A stretch of 22,649 bases of DNA. Origin: a virus. The DNA lies in IMG/VR virus record IMGVR_UViG_3300020197_000180, positions 1 through 22,649 of that record; one strand, written 5' to 3'. Made by a program: the position numbers and the translations under genes. Positions 1 to 7,790 of this stretch are shown in pieces. Below the pieces are notes generated by a model, which saw only the letters and a list, made by a program, of their open reading frames with translations, was not told the origin of the DNA and did no database searches. Every line of letters starts with the position of its first letter. The stretch's first letter is position 1.

Positions 1-1141
1 CGCTTGTAATTCCTACGGTTGTTACAATACCGCTTGCAAGATATAAATTATCGATATATCCGAAAGAAATTCCTGCAGTAGTTACAATACCTGTAGTTAC
101 AAAAAGATCATCTACTCTACCACTAGAGATTCCTGCGGTTGTTACAATACCTGTAGTTACAAAAAGATCATCTACTCTACCACTAGAGATTCCTGCAGTG
201 GTTACGATACCAGAAGTTGCAAAGAAATTATCGACTCTAGCGCTTGTGATTCCTGCAGTGGTTACGATACCAGAAGTTGCAAAGAAATTATCGACTCTAG
301 CGCTTGTAATTCCTACAGTTGTTAGAATACCAGTGTTAATATATACATTGTCTATTGATGCAGTTGAAATTCCTGCAGTAGTTACGATACCAGAAGTTGC
401 AAAGAAATTATCTACTCTAGCGCTTGTGATTCCTGCAGTGGTTACGATACCAGAGTTGATGTAACCATTATTAGCTGATAAAGTTGTGGTATAAAGATTA
501 GTTATAATACCTGAAGCTACATAAGCATTTGTAATGTTAAAACTAGTAGCGATACCACCATTGATATTAGCAGTATCAATGTACTCTGTAGTTGCAAATA
601 GAGTGGTTACAATACCTGTAGTTACAAAAAGATCATCTACTCTACCACTAGAAATTCCTGCAGTAGTTACGATACCTGTAGTTACAAAAAGATCATCTAC
701 TCTACCACTAGAAATTCCTGCAGTAGTTACAATACCAGAAGTTGCAAAGAAATCATCTACTCTAGCACTAGAAATCCCTGCAGTGGTTACGATACCAGAG
801 TTGATGTAACCATTATTAGCTGATAAAGTTGTGGTATAAAGATTAGTTATAATACCTGAAGCTACATAAGCATTTGTAATGTTAAAACTAGTAGCGATAC
901 CACCATTAATATTTGCAGTATCAATATACTCTGTAGTTGCAAATAAGGTTGTAACAATACCAGAAGTTGCAAAGAAATCATCTACTCTAGCACTTGAAAT
1001 TCCTGCAGTGGTTACGATACCAGAAGTTGCGAAGAAGTTGTCTACTCTAGCACTAGAAATCCCTGCAGTGGTTACGATACCAGAAGTTGCAAAGAAATCA
1101 TCTACTCTAGCACTAGAAATCCCTGCAGTGGTTATAATTCC
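1..1141 (-). repeat. Tandem 60-bp coding repeats of the fibre shaft
   Basis: Residues 343-722 of the fibre are built from 20-residue (60-bp) units starting with GIVTT, GIITT or GILTT, with one recurrent 15-residue unit (GIATSFNITNAYVAS). Counting from the N-terminus I find 18 full 20-residue units, two 15-residue units and one unit cut by the window edge. Units differ mainly at a few positions (SSARVDDFFATS, SSGRVDDLFVTT, TSARVDNFFATS). Neighbouring copies are often nearly identical in DNA. The array continues beyond base 1. Confidence 0.93.
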
Positions 1142-2167
1142 TGTGTTTATTCTTGAAGTATTTGCATTTGATTCACTGGTTACGTTTAATCTAGAAACCG
1201 ACTCTTCTTGAACATCTAGGACATCAATGAATGCTTTACCGACAATGGGATCAGTGAAAGTAAAACTTGTTGATATGCTTAAATTTGAAAAATAATAATC
1301 ATTAAGTTGAGTAAATTCAAAATCTCTAGTTCCAGTTACATTATTAGTTTCATTTATTGTTATTTCGCCAACTCCAATACTTTCAATATTGGCGGCCGCA
1401 GTTAATCCACTAGAAGGATCAAATATTATATCATATCCCACTGCCAAATTAGAAGTATCAATTCCAGTAATTATTGTACCAGCTGAAGAAACTGTTCCAG
1501 ATACAGTTAAAACTCCAACAGTACCGGTTGTATTTTGAGATAGAGTTACAAATCCAGTACCTAGAGAAAGGATGGTTGTTCCTGCACCAATCCCAAAACC
1601 ACTAACTCCATATCCGACAGCTAAAACGGATGTATCAATGCCCGCAGGGGATGACAATTCATTTCCATTAGAAGTAACTAGATAAGCAGATGTTGATATT
1701 TGGGCATCTGTGGTAAATTGACTTATAATGATAGAACCGGTTTCAATACCTACCACTGTTGTTCCAACAGAAACATATGTGGAATTAGTAACAGAATATC
1801 CTACGCGAATATCATTCGTAGAAATTCCAATAATTAGAACGTCTGGAGTTGAACTTATAATACCGGTCCTTTCAACAGGTTGGTTGTAAGCTATAGATAA
1901 ACTTCTGGCATTTACATTACCAGCAAATACAGCATCTCCAATTACGTCTAAAGCAACTGCAGTTCCACTAGTTCCAATTCCAATTGAAACTTTATTAATT
2001 AAATTTTGAGTCGAAGCTGCACCAACTAGATAATGACCGCCAGCAGTAGATCCATCATGGACCACTGCGACATCTAGATTAGTATCAATTGTTAACTCTC
2101 CAACTGCCCCCGTAAATACTAAATGTTCTGCTGTGGTTCCTCTTCTAAGCTGTACCTGCTTGGTCAT
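1..2167 (-). CDS. Tail fibre protein with Mtd-like N-terminal domain and 20-residue repeats (3'-partial)
   Basis: Probable receptor-binding or shaft fibre of the virion. The frame opens at ATG 2167-2165 and stays open to base 1, giving 722 residues with no stop in the window. Residues 1-50 (MTKQVQLRRGTTAEH, later VGELTIDT and VHDGSTAGG) match the small domain that starts many phage fibres and is known from the major tropism determinant (Mtd_N type). Residues about 110-285 hold three related beta units with the pattern I-D-T-x-x-L-x-V-G-Y followed by GTT and an xVTLSQ-like strand. From residue 343 the protein is a tandem array of units such as GIVTTAGISSARVDDFFATS. Family knowledge says such N-termini attach fibres to the baseplate; the shaft role of the repeats and trimerisation are inferred. 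A late promoter box lies 36 bases upstream. No clear Shine-Dalgarno sequence is seen. The receptor-binding tip is outside the window. Confidence 0.85.
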   Translation of the reverse strand, partial: MTKQVQLRRGTTAEHLVFTGAVGELTIDTNLDVAVVHDGSTAGGHYLVGAASTQNLINKVSIGIGTSGTAVALDVIGDAVFAGNVNARSLSIAYNQPVERTGIISSTPDVLIIGISTNDIRVGYSVTNSTYVSVGTTVVGIETGSIIISQFTTDAQISTSAYLVTSNGNELSSPAGIDTSVLAVGYGVSGFGIGAGTTILSLGTGFVTLSQNTTGTVGVLTVSGTVSSAGTIITGIDTSNLAVGYDIIFDPSSGLTAAANIESIGVGEITINETNNVTGTRDFEFTQLNDYYFSNLSISTSFTFTDPIVGKAFIDVLDVQEESVSRLNVTSESNANTSRINTGIITTAGISSARVDDFFATSGIVTTAGISSARVDNFFATSGIVTTAGISSARVDDFFATSGIVTTLFATTEYIDTANINGGIATSFNITNAYVASGIITNLYTTTLSANNGYINSGIVTTAGISSARVDDFFATSGIVTTAGISSGRVDDLFVTTGIVTTAGISSGRVDDLFVTTGIVTTLFATTEYIDTANINGGIATSFNITNAYVASGIITNLYTTTLSANNGYINSGIVTTAGITSARVDNFFATSGIVTTAGISTASIDNVYINTGILTTVGITSARVDNFFATSGIVTTAGITSARVDNFFATSGIVTTAGISSGRVDDLFVTTGIVTTAGISSGRVDDLFVTTGIVTTAGISFGYIDNLYLASGIVTTVGITS
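436..960 (-). repeat. Higher-order 345-bp duplication inside the fibre repeat array
   Basis: A composite block containing the distinctive units LFATTEYIDTANING, GIATSFNITNAYVAS and GIITNLYTTTLSANNGYINS occurs twice. The copies start at 436 and 781 on the plus strand and are almost identical for about 175 bases. The offset is 345 bp, exactly 115 codons, so the reading frame is kept. Three ordinary 20-residue units lie between the composite blocks. This indicates a segmental duplication on top of single-unit expansion. Confidence 0.88.
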
Positions 2168-2203
2168 AGTACTATACGACTCAAATTACTATTTCTTCTG
2201 ATT

Positions 2204-2211
2204 TATTTATC
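2204..2211 (-). promoter_or_regulatory. T4-type late promoter box GATAAATA
   Basis: Minus-strand GATAAATA matches the NATAAATA late promoter consensus of T4-like phages. It lies 36 bases before the fibre ATG and 4 bases after the stop codon of the repeat protein. The box sits inside the short palindrome CTGATAAATAAATCAG (2198-2213). Confidence 0.6.
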
Positions 2212-2215
2212 AGAA

Positions 2216-5200
2216 TTAAATGATAACAACATAAGTTCTTGGAATCTGGAATGGATTGTTAATAGTTGTTCCCGAAGTTTCCTGAATATAAATTGTTCCA
2301 AGTCCGACATAAGTTGATTTAGTAAACGACTCAAATCCTGAAGAGAATCCAAATAAAGATCCAGATGTATCTTTGTAGATTTTGACAACAAAATTATTTG
2401 AAGATCCAAGAATACTAATTGATCCAGAACTCTTATATGCAGGTATGAATATAATATTTGGATATAGAAGTTCTCCCGATAAAGTTGCAATTCCAGACCC
2501 AATTTGAGTGTAAGTTGAAACTTTTTTGGTTGATGAAGTTCCACTAATATTGAATATTCCAATTCCAACAACAGAGTATTCGGATTCAACTTTGGTTGTT
2601 GCGGAACCATTGATAGAAATAAGTATCGTAGACTCTGGAGTTTGTGCAGAATAAGATTCTGATTTACCAGAAAGAGCAAACAGACTACCAGATCCATTAT
2701 AAGTATCTACCTCTTTTTCACCAGAAGATGTGGCAATAAAGATAGTTCCAAATCCAATTTCCGAACTTACAAATTTAACACTCTGATAAGATCCAAAAAT
2801 TGACTCTACTCCAACACCAATATAAGAATAAGTTGCAATTTCTCTTGTAGAAGCAACTCCACTTAATGTGAATAGTATTGTATCCTCAACAGGGTTCGCA
2901 ACAAATGTTATATTCGCTGCATTTTGATAATCACATGTAAATTCTTCACTATCACAGGAATCATAAAGAACATCCGAAGTATGTTGAGTAAACTTAAATA
3001 GTACAGTATTAGAAATACTTGGAGTGTAAGCACTTACTGCAGCAACACCAAATACATCTACAGGTATTACTCCAGTTCCAACTTCAGATATAGTAATACT
3101 TTCATCAGAAGCTGCGCCATTAATACTTAATGTTGGTTGATCTGTTGGAGGTATGCTTGATAAAGACTCATTTGCAGAAGAGGTAAATTGATATAAAACA
3201 GTATTCTCTGGAGTCTGTGCAGATATTGACTCTAATGTTTCTGAAATTCCAGATATTACAAATAAAGTTCCTTTACCGTTTATCAGAATTTTTCTAATTA
3301 TCTTGTCAGCACCGGCACTAAGAGTTATGGAACCGGATCCACGATAAGCATCTACCTCTTTTTCTAATGTTGCAGTTGTTTGTTGCGAAATAGTTGCATT
3401 TCCAGATCCAGAATATGTAAATGTTCTTACCGGTCTGGTTAATGCATTACCAGGAATAGTTACAATACCAGAAGTAATATAAGTGGATCTTGTGAAACTC
3501 CAAGATTTACCAACTCCAGGGCCGCCAGGATAAGCTATCGTATCCTCTGGACTAAATCCAGTAATTACATTGAATAATCCAGTTCCAGAATATGGAGTTA
3601 ATGGACTATACTTGGCAATATTATTAGTTTGATCAAACTTGAATGTTCCTATTCCAGTTCCAGGAACCTTATCATTAATTGGATATCTATTTGAATATGT
3701 CTTAGCATCACGAAGATTTCCTTCACTATCCGGCGCAGTTCCTACGCCAATACCAAACTTAATGCCTGTTGTGCCAATACCAATATTTTTTTCAATACCA
3801 TAGTGTGGAGTGTAATCAATATTTGGATGTAATAGTTCTCCAGAAATACTAAAGAGTTGAGTATTCTCTGGAGTCTGAGCTGAATAAGCTTCTAGAGCTA
3901 CTCCAGAAATACTAAAGAGTTGAGTATTCTCTGGAGTCTGAGCTGAATAAGCTTCTAGAGCTGTTCCAGAGAATGTTAGAGTACCTAAGCCAACATAGGA
4001 ATCTACATCTTTTTCTACAGCTACTCCAGAGAATGTTAGAGTACCTAAGCCAACATAAGATTCTGTATTCTTCTCTACAGCTACTCCAGAGAAAGTATAA
4101 AGAACAAAGTCTTCTGGAGTCTGAGCTGAATAAGCCTCTAGAGCTGTTCCAGAAATAGTAAAGAGTTGAGTATTCTCTGGAATCTGAGCTGAATAAGCTT
4201 CTAGAGCTACTCCAGAAATACTAAAGAGTTGAGTATTCTCTGGAGTCTGAGCTGAATAAGCTTCTAGAGCTGTTCCGGAGAGTGTTAGATTACCTAAGCC
4301 AACATAGGAATCTACATCTTTTTCTATAGCTATTCCAGAGAATGTTAGAGTACCTAAGCCAACATAGGAATCTACATCTTTTTCTATAGCTACTCCAGAG
4401 AATGTTAGAGTACCTAAGCCAACATAAGATTCTGTATTCTTCTCTACAGCTACTCCAGAGAAAGTATAAAGAACAAAGTCTTCTGGAGTCTGAGCTGAAT
4501 AAGCCTCTAGAGCAGTTCCAGAGAACGTATAAAGAACTAAATCTTCTGGAGTCTGAGCTGAATAAGCCTCTAGAGCAGTTCCAGAGATTTGAATTCCTGT
4601 GGTTCCAATACCAATATTCTTTTCAATACCATAATGTGGAGTGTAATCAATATTTGGATGTAATAGTTCTCCAGAAATTTTAATTCCGGTAGTTCCAATA
4701 CCAATATTCTTTTCAATACCATAATGTGGAGTGTAATCTACAAATGGGTGTATGATAGAAGTATTGGTAATTGTAAATAATCCAGAAGGAAAGTAATTAT
4801 AGGCGGCTGTTTCTCGACAAGAAGCAATTCCAGAAATAGAATATAAAGCAGTATCACCGATATATCCCTTTCTAGTAAAACTCCAGGATTTACCTACACT
4901 AGGACCTCCAGGATAAGCTTCTGTATCCTGTGGGCTAAATCCATTTACAACATTAATCGGTCCAAATGGATATACAAGTTCACCGACAATAGATGGAACT
5001 ACAGCACTTACTTCACCAAAATCAAGTGTTAGTCCAGTTGGCGATAGATATACATCACCATAATCAGCGGGTTGTTCAGTTGGATTGTGAATTATTAATC
5101 CATAATCCAAAGCACCTTCAATGATAGAACTTTCATTATAATCATAAGTGACCCTTTCAACTAACTGACCAAATTCAAATAGTGTACCAATACCAACATA

Positions 5201-6634
5201 AGATTCTGTATTCTTTTCTACAGCTACTCCAGAGAAAGTATAAAGAACAAAGTCTTCTGGAGTCTGAGCTGAATAAGCCTCTAGAGCTGTTCCAGAGAAA
5301 GTATAAAGAACAAAGTCTTCTGGAGTCTGAGCTGAATAAGCTTCTAGAGCTACTCCAGAAATACTAAAGAGTTGAGTATTCTCTGGAGTCTGAGCTGAAT
5401 AAGCCTCTAGAGCTGTTCCAGAGAATGTTAGAGTACCTAAGCCAACATAGGAATCTACATCTTTTTCTACAGCTACTCCAGAAATACTAAAGAGTTGAGT
5501 ATTCTCTGGAGTCTGAGCTGAATAAGCCTCTAGAGCTGTTCCAGAAATAGTAAAGAGTTGAGTATTCTCTGGAGTCTGAGCTGAATAAGCTTCTAGAGCT
5601 GTTCCAGAGAATGTTAGAGTGCCTAAACCTATATAAGATTCAGTTTCAGACTCTAATGCAGAAGTTGATAAAACTATAGATCCAGAAACAACTTCTGAAT
5701 AAGAAGCTCTTACTATCGCAATACCATCAATATAAAGCCTATAGTTTGCAGAACATATTGCTGATCCACTTAGAGACATTCCTCCAAATGGATATGGTAT
5801 TACTGGATCAACAATAAAAGCATAATCGCCAATTTGTGGAATTGGTGTTCCTGATACTTGACCATAATCAAGGGGAATACCAGATAAAACATCTACAATA
5901 CTACCATAATCAACAATACTTTCAGTTATTGAAGATTCATTATAGTCATAAGTAATACTTTCTTCAGCAGTATCTAAACTGAAAAGAGTGCCAGATCCCG
6001 TATAATTACCTGTTATAAATCGTTCTTCCGCGCTTCCAAATATCTGTATATTTCCTGAACCAACATAAGATTCTGTATCATTCTCTATAGCTACTCCAGA
6101 AATACTGAAGAGTTGAGTATTCTCTGGAATTTGAGCAATGAACTGTAAGCCTGTATAGTTACCAGTAATTGTGTAGAGAGTAGTATCTCCTACAGGACTT
6201 ATCGTAGTGGACTCTAGGGCCGTCTCGGCGACGGCTGTATCTAGTCGGAGAGTACCAGAAGACAGATATGCATTTACGGTCCTTTCTAGACCATTTCCTA
6301 TCTCAAATACAGTACCATTTCCTACCCAAGTAAATACAACATTTTCAGTTAGAGTTTCACTTGTAAATTCAAATAGTATACCAGAAGAAATATATTGATA
6401 ACTTGCAGATTCTTGTAGAGTACTTAATGTACCTATATTACCGTAAGGAACTAATGACTCGCTAACAGAGATATTATACCAGTCATCTTCTAAGAAATTA
6501 AAAGTTGGACTTCCATCACTTACAGCTCCAATATCCTCCGAAGATGTTGATGCAGACGAAATTAATCCATAATCTTCGGTAGAATATGGATTATTTACTT
6601 CTGGATTATCTAGATTATAGACATAAACTGCCAT
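2216..6634 (-). CDS. Giant repeat-mosaic tail or adhesin protein (1472 aa)
   Basis: Putative fibre-like or adhesin virion protein; no enzyme motif is seen. Residues 1-330 start with MAVYVYNLDNPEV and carry degenerate repeats, including several DYG-x-I motifs (EDYGLI, VDYGSI). Residues about 338-486 and 683-931 are arrays of two interleaved unit types. One is 21 residues (GTALEAYSAQTPENTQLFSIS, or EDFVLYTFS endings); the other is 20 residues (GVAVEKNTESYVGLGTLTFS). I count 12 clear EAYSAQ units. Three copies of a DYTPHYGIEKNIGIGTTGI segment and two of an AYPGGPxVGKSWSFTR segment are interspersed. Residues 960-1472 are divergent relatives of the same units, ending IPRTYVVII. Similar Gly/Ser-rich repeats occur in large marine myophage tail proteins as far as I recall; the adhesin role is inferred from this and from the adjacent fibre gene. 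The ATG is preceded by no strong Shine-Dalgarno sequence, and a terminator-like hairpin lies just upstream. Confidence 0.82.
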   Translation of the reverse strand: MAVYVYNLDNPEVNNPYSTEDYGLISSASTSSEDIGAVSDGSPTFNFLEDDWYNISVSESLVPYGNIGTLSTLQESASYQYISSGILFEFTSETLTENVVFTWVGNGTVFEIGNGLERTVNAYLSSGTLRLDTAVAETALESTTISPVGDTTLYTITGNYTGLQFIAQIPENTQLFSISGVAIENDTESYVGSGNIQIFGSAEERFITGNYTGSGTLFSLDTAEESITYDYNESSITESIVDYGSIVDVLSGIPLDYGQVSGTPIPQIGDYAFIVDPVIPYPFGGMSLSGSAICSANYRLYIDGIAIVRASYSEVVSGSIVLSTSALESETESYIGLGTLTFSGTALEAYSAQTPENTQLFTISGTALEAYSAQTPENTQLFSISGVAVEKDVDSYVGLGTLTFSGTALEAYSAQTPENTQLFSISGVALEAYSAQTPEDFVLYTFSGTALEAYSAQTPEDFVLYTFSGVAVEKNTESYVGIGTLFEFGQLVERVTYDYNESSIIEGALDYGLIIHNPTEQPADYGDVYLSPTGLTLDFGEVSAVVPSIVGELVYPFGPINVVNGFSPQDTEAYPGGPSVGKSWSFTRKGYIGDTALYSISGIASCRETAAYNYFPSGLFTITNTSIIHPFVDYTPHYGIEKNIGIGTTGIKISGELLHPNIDYTPHYGIEKNIGIGTTGIQISGTALEAYSAQTPEDLVLYTFSGTALEAYSAQTPEDFVLYTFSGVAVEKNTESYVGLGTLTFSGVAIEKDVDSYVGLGTLTFSGIAIEKDVDSYVGLGNLTLSGTALEAYSAQTPENTQLFSISGVALEAYSAQIPENTQLFTISGTALEAYSAQTPEDFVLYTFSGVAVEKNTESYVGLGTLTFSGVAVEKDVDSYVGLGTLTFSGTALEAYSAQTPENTQLFSISGVALEAYSAQTPENTQLFSISGELLHPNIDYTPHYGIEKNIGIGTTGIKFGIGVGTAPDSEGNLRDAKTYSNRYPINDKVPGTGIGTFKFDQTNNIAKYSPLTPYSGTGLFNVITGFSPEDTIAYPGGPGVGKSWSFTRSTYITSGIVTIPGNALTRPVRTFTYSGSGNATISQQTTATLEKEVDAYRGSGSITLSAGADKIIRKILINGKGTLFVISGISETLESISAQTPENTVLYQFTSSANESLSSIPPTDQPTLSINGAASDESITISEVGTGVIPVDVFGVAAVSAYTPSISNTVLFKFTQHTSDVLYDSCDSEEFTCDYQNAANITFVANPVEDTILFTLSGVASTREIATYSYIGVGVESIFGSYQSVKFVSSEIGFGTIFIATSSGEKEVDTYNGSGSLFALSGKSESYSAQTPESTILISINGSATTKVESEYSVVGIGIFNISGTSSTKKVSTYTQIGSGIATLSGELLYPNIIFIPAYKSSGSISILGSSNNFVVKIYKDTSGSLFGFSSGFESFTKSTYVGLGTIYIQETSGTTINNPFQIPRTYVVII
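3757..4760 (-). repeat. Three long direct repeats (HYGIEKNIGIGTTGI) bracketing an array
   Basis: Near-identical segments encoding DYTPHYGIEKNIGIGTTGI lie at about 3757-3842, 4585-4677 and 4678-4760. The landmark gtgtaatcaa starts at 3810 and 4641, an offset of 831 bp (277 codons). The third copy is displaced a further 90 bp (30 codons). The outer copies flank the main repeat array, so the spacing would keep frame after recombination. Confidence 0.88.
3838..4585 (-). repeat. Main 63/60-bp coding repeat array of the 1472-aa protein
   Basis: Tandem units encoding EAYSAQTPE (63 bp) and SYVGLGTLTFS (60 bp) types. Neighbouring copies can be identical at DNA level: the segment beginning cagaaatact recurs at 3841 and 3904, an offset of exactly 63 bp. 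Differences are often silent, for example gcttctagagc against gcctctagagc. The order of unit types is mosaic rather than regular. Confidence 0.92.
5175..5620 (-). repeat. Second copy of the 63/60-bp repeat array
   Basis: Encodes residues about 338-486 of the same protein with the same two unit types: five EAYSAQ units, one EKDVDSYVGLGTLTFS unit and one EKNTESYVGIGTLFEFG unit. Stretches match the array at 3838-4585 almost base for base, so the two arrays appear to have exchanged sequence or expanded recently from a common source. Confidence 0.9.
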
Positions 6635-6657
6635 GCAAGTCGTCCAACAACTTTTTT

Positions 6658-6695
6658 AAAAAAGAAGGAGGATCGCCATAAAAAAGCAACCCTCC
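6658..6695 (-). terminator. Rho-independent terminator, minus strand
   Basis: On the minus strand GGAGGGTTGC (6695-6686) can pair with GCGATCCTCC (6676-6667) through ten pairs, two of them G-T, around a 9-base loop. The stem is followed at once by TTCTTTTTT (6666-6658). It lies 36 bases after the stop of the 335-aa gene. On the plus strand no T-run follows the hairpin directly, so the signal is directional. It probably ends the baseplate transcript, although read-through into the next gene is likely needed. Confidence 0.75.
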
Positions 6696-6731
6696 CACCA
6701 ATAACTTATTATATTTTTTTATTAAAATAAA

Positions 6732-7739
6732 TCAGTCAAGAGCAACATTCAATGTGATCTTGATTTGGTCACCGTTATTTTGAATGGTGTATGGACCATT
6801 TGTAAATCTTTCTGCATACATTACAGAACTATAAAGAGTTGCGGTACTTAAACCAGCACTTGAATTTGGTGTTGCTGTCAAAGCGGGAGTAGTGTGAAAC
6901 TCGTTTGCATTAGGAACAGAGAATACTGTATAAACATTAGATGTTAATGTAGTATTACCAGTTCCGGCAGCAATGTAAAGTACATCTCCAGCAACTAGTT
7001 GGTGATTGGTTACTGCAATTTTACCAAAACTGAAGGTAACACTTGAATCAGTAGCAACTTGAATATTATCGATAAGAACTTTATCTAAATAAATTACTTT
7101 TAATGCTCTGTCAATACCTATAACTGTAGTTCCTGTTTGAATTCCTGCGTTTCCACCAACAACCATTCCCAAAGTTAAATCGTCTACGCTTTGATCTGGA
7201 TCAATTGTGATATAAGAGTTACCAATAACACCAATTACTGGATCAGTATTGTCACCCTTGGTAACTGTAGTACCGATACCAACCGAGGCATAGTGAACAA
7301 CGCCTTGTACAGCAACAGGCATGTTGTTTGCACGAGTTACATAGTAACCATAAACATCACCAGCATCTCCAGTGAATGTAAAAGTTTGTTCTGGATATGT
7401 TGCAGTTGTACCAGAACCTACTTGATTAATTCTCCAACGAGAACCATTGAGAAGAATACCAGTCTGAGATGTATATGTCTGATCTCCTCTATTGTTTACA
7501 CAATATGGATACCCTGTGGTAGGAGCAAATCCATAAGCATTGGTATTTCCAATTCCATATGGTTCATAATATCTGGAATCAGAAGGGACATCCGACTCAG
7601 CTGGAGTGGTGTTACTTGTAAAAAGTTTTAAAACTAAGTTTCTGGGAGACTGGTCAGCAAGACTTGCAGTGTGGTTGTTGTTTGCAACCAAGTATCTGAG
7701 TGACTCAAGTTCTCCAATATTTGGAACTAATAGTGCCAT
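6732..7739 (-). CDS. Virion structural or tail protein with inserted module (335 aa)
   Basis: The start MALLVPNIGELESLRYLVANN, an NLVLKLFTSNTTPAESD segment and the end GPYTIQNNGDQIKITLNVALD recall a small conserved structural protein family of T4-like cyanophages whose function is unknown to me. Residues 1-148 (containing WRINQVGSG and QTFTFTGDAGDVYGYYVTRA) and 305-335 look like two halves of one domain. Between them, residues about 149-304 form an apparent insert with a GTTVIGI unit and a later NHQLVAGDVLYIAAG hairpin followed by YTVFSVPNANEF. The ATG at 7739 has a good Shine-Dalgarno sequence (AGGGGAG) at 8-base spacing and a TATAAATA late promoter box 43 bases upstream. It precedes a terminator, so it is probably the last gene of the upstream late transcript and can also be transcribed alone. 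Confidence 0.8.
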   Translation of the reverse strand: MALLVPNIGELESLRYLVANNNHTASLADQSPRNLVLKLFTSNTTPAESDVPSDSRYYEPYGIGNTNAYGFAPTTGYPYCVNNRGDQTYTSQTGILLNGSRWRINQVGSGTTATYPEQTFTFTGDAGDVYGYYVTRANNMPVAVQGVVHYASVGIGTTVTKGDNTDPVIGVIGNSYITIDPDQSVDDLTLGMVVGGNAGIQTGTTVIGIDRALKVIYLDKVLIDNIQVATDSSVTFSFGKIAVTNHQLVAGDVLYIAAGTGNTTLTSNVYTVFSVPNANEFHTTPALTATPNSSAGLSTATLYSSVMYAERFTNGPYTIQNNGDQIKITLNVALD

Positions 7740-7747
7740 TTAAACAA

Positions 7748-7754
7748 CTCCCCT
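7748..7754 (-). promoter_or_regulatory. Strong ribosome binding site of the 335-aa gene
   Basis: Minus-strand AGGGGAG lies 8 bases before the ATG at 7739. It is one of the two best Shine-Dalgarno matches in the window, which supports this start and suggests high expression. Confidence 0.7.
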
Positions 7755-7782
7755 ACAGGTTATGAATTTTAATAACTATCTT

Positions 7783-7790
7783 TATTTATA
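7783..7790 (-). promoter_or_regulatory. T4-type late promoter box TATAAATA
   Basis: An exact TATAAATA on the minus strand, the consensus recognised in T4 by the gp55 late sigma factor with gp33 and the sliding clamp. It overlaps the TAA stop of the 225-aa gene (7788-7786) and lies 43 bases before the next ATG, leaving room for a leader with the AGGGGAG ribosome binding site. Confidence 0.72.

Noticed and set aside
1-1141. CRISPR array
   Set aside because: The repeats are contiguous, in frame and protein-coding, with no unique spacers between them.
198-1211. Three plus-strand ORFs with repeats such as VVTIPEVAKK
   Set aside because: They are antisense shadows of the 60-bp fibre repeats. The minus frame is continuous, begins with an Mtd-like domain and is consistent with neighbouring genes.
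1-2167. Diversity-generating retroelement target suggested by the Mtd-like N-terminus
   Set aside because: That N-terminal domain is common in ordinary fibres. No reverse transcriptase, template repeat or variable C-terminal lectin domain is visible here; the gene's 3' end is outside the window, so this is not fully excluded.
2203-2697. Minus-strand 164-aa ORF in another frame
   Set aside because: It overlaps the 3' end of the 1472-aa gene, which continues with recognisable repeat derivatives; no independent support.
3973-5367. Plus-strand ORFs with repeated SLLESELNKPLE
   Set aside because: Antisense shadows of the 63/60-bp repeats in the 1472-aa gene; no start signals, and all neighbours are on the minus strand.
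6707-6731. Host-type promoter with TATAAT and TTGACT on the minus strand
   Set aside because: The spacer is about 20 bases, too long, TTGACT is part of the coding end of the 335-aa gene, and a terminator lies directly downstream.
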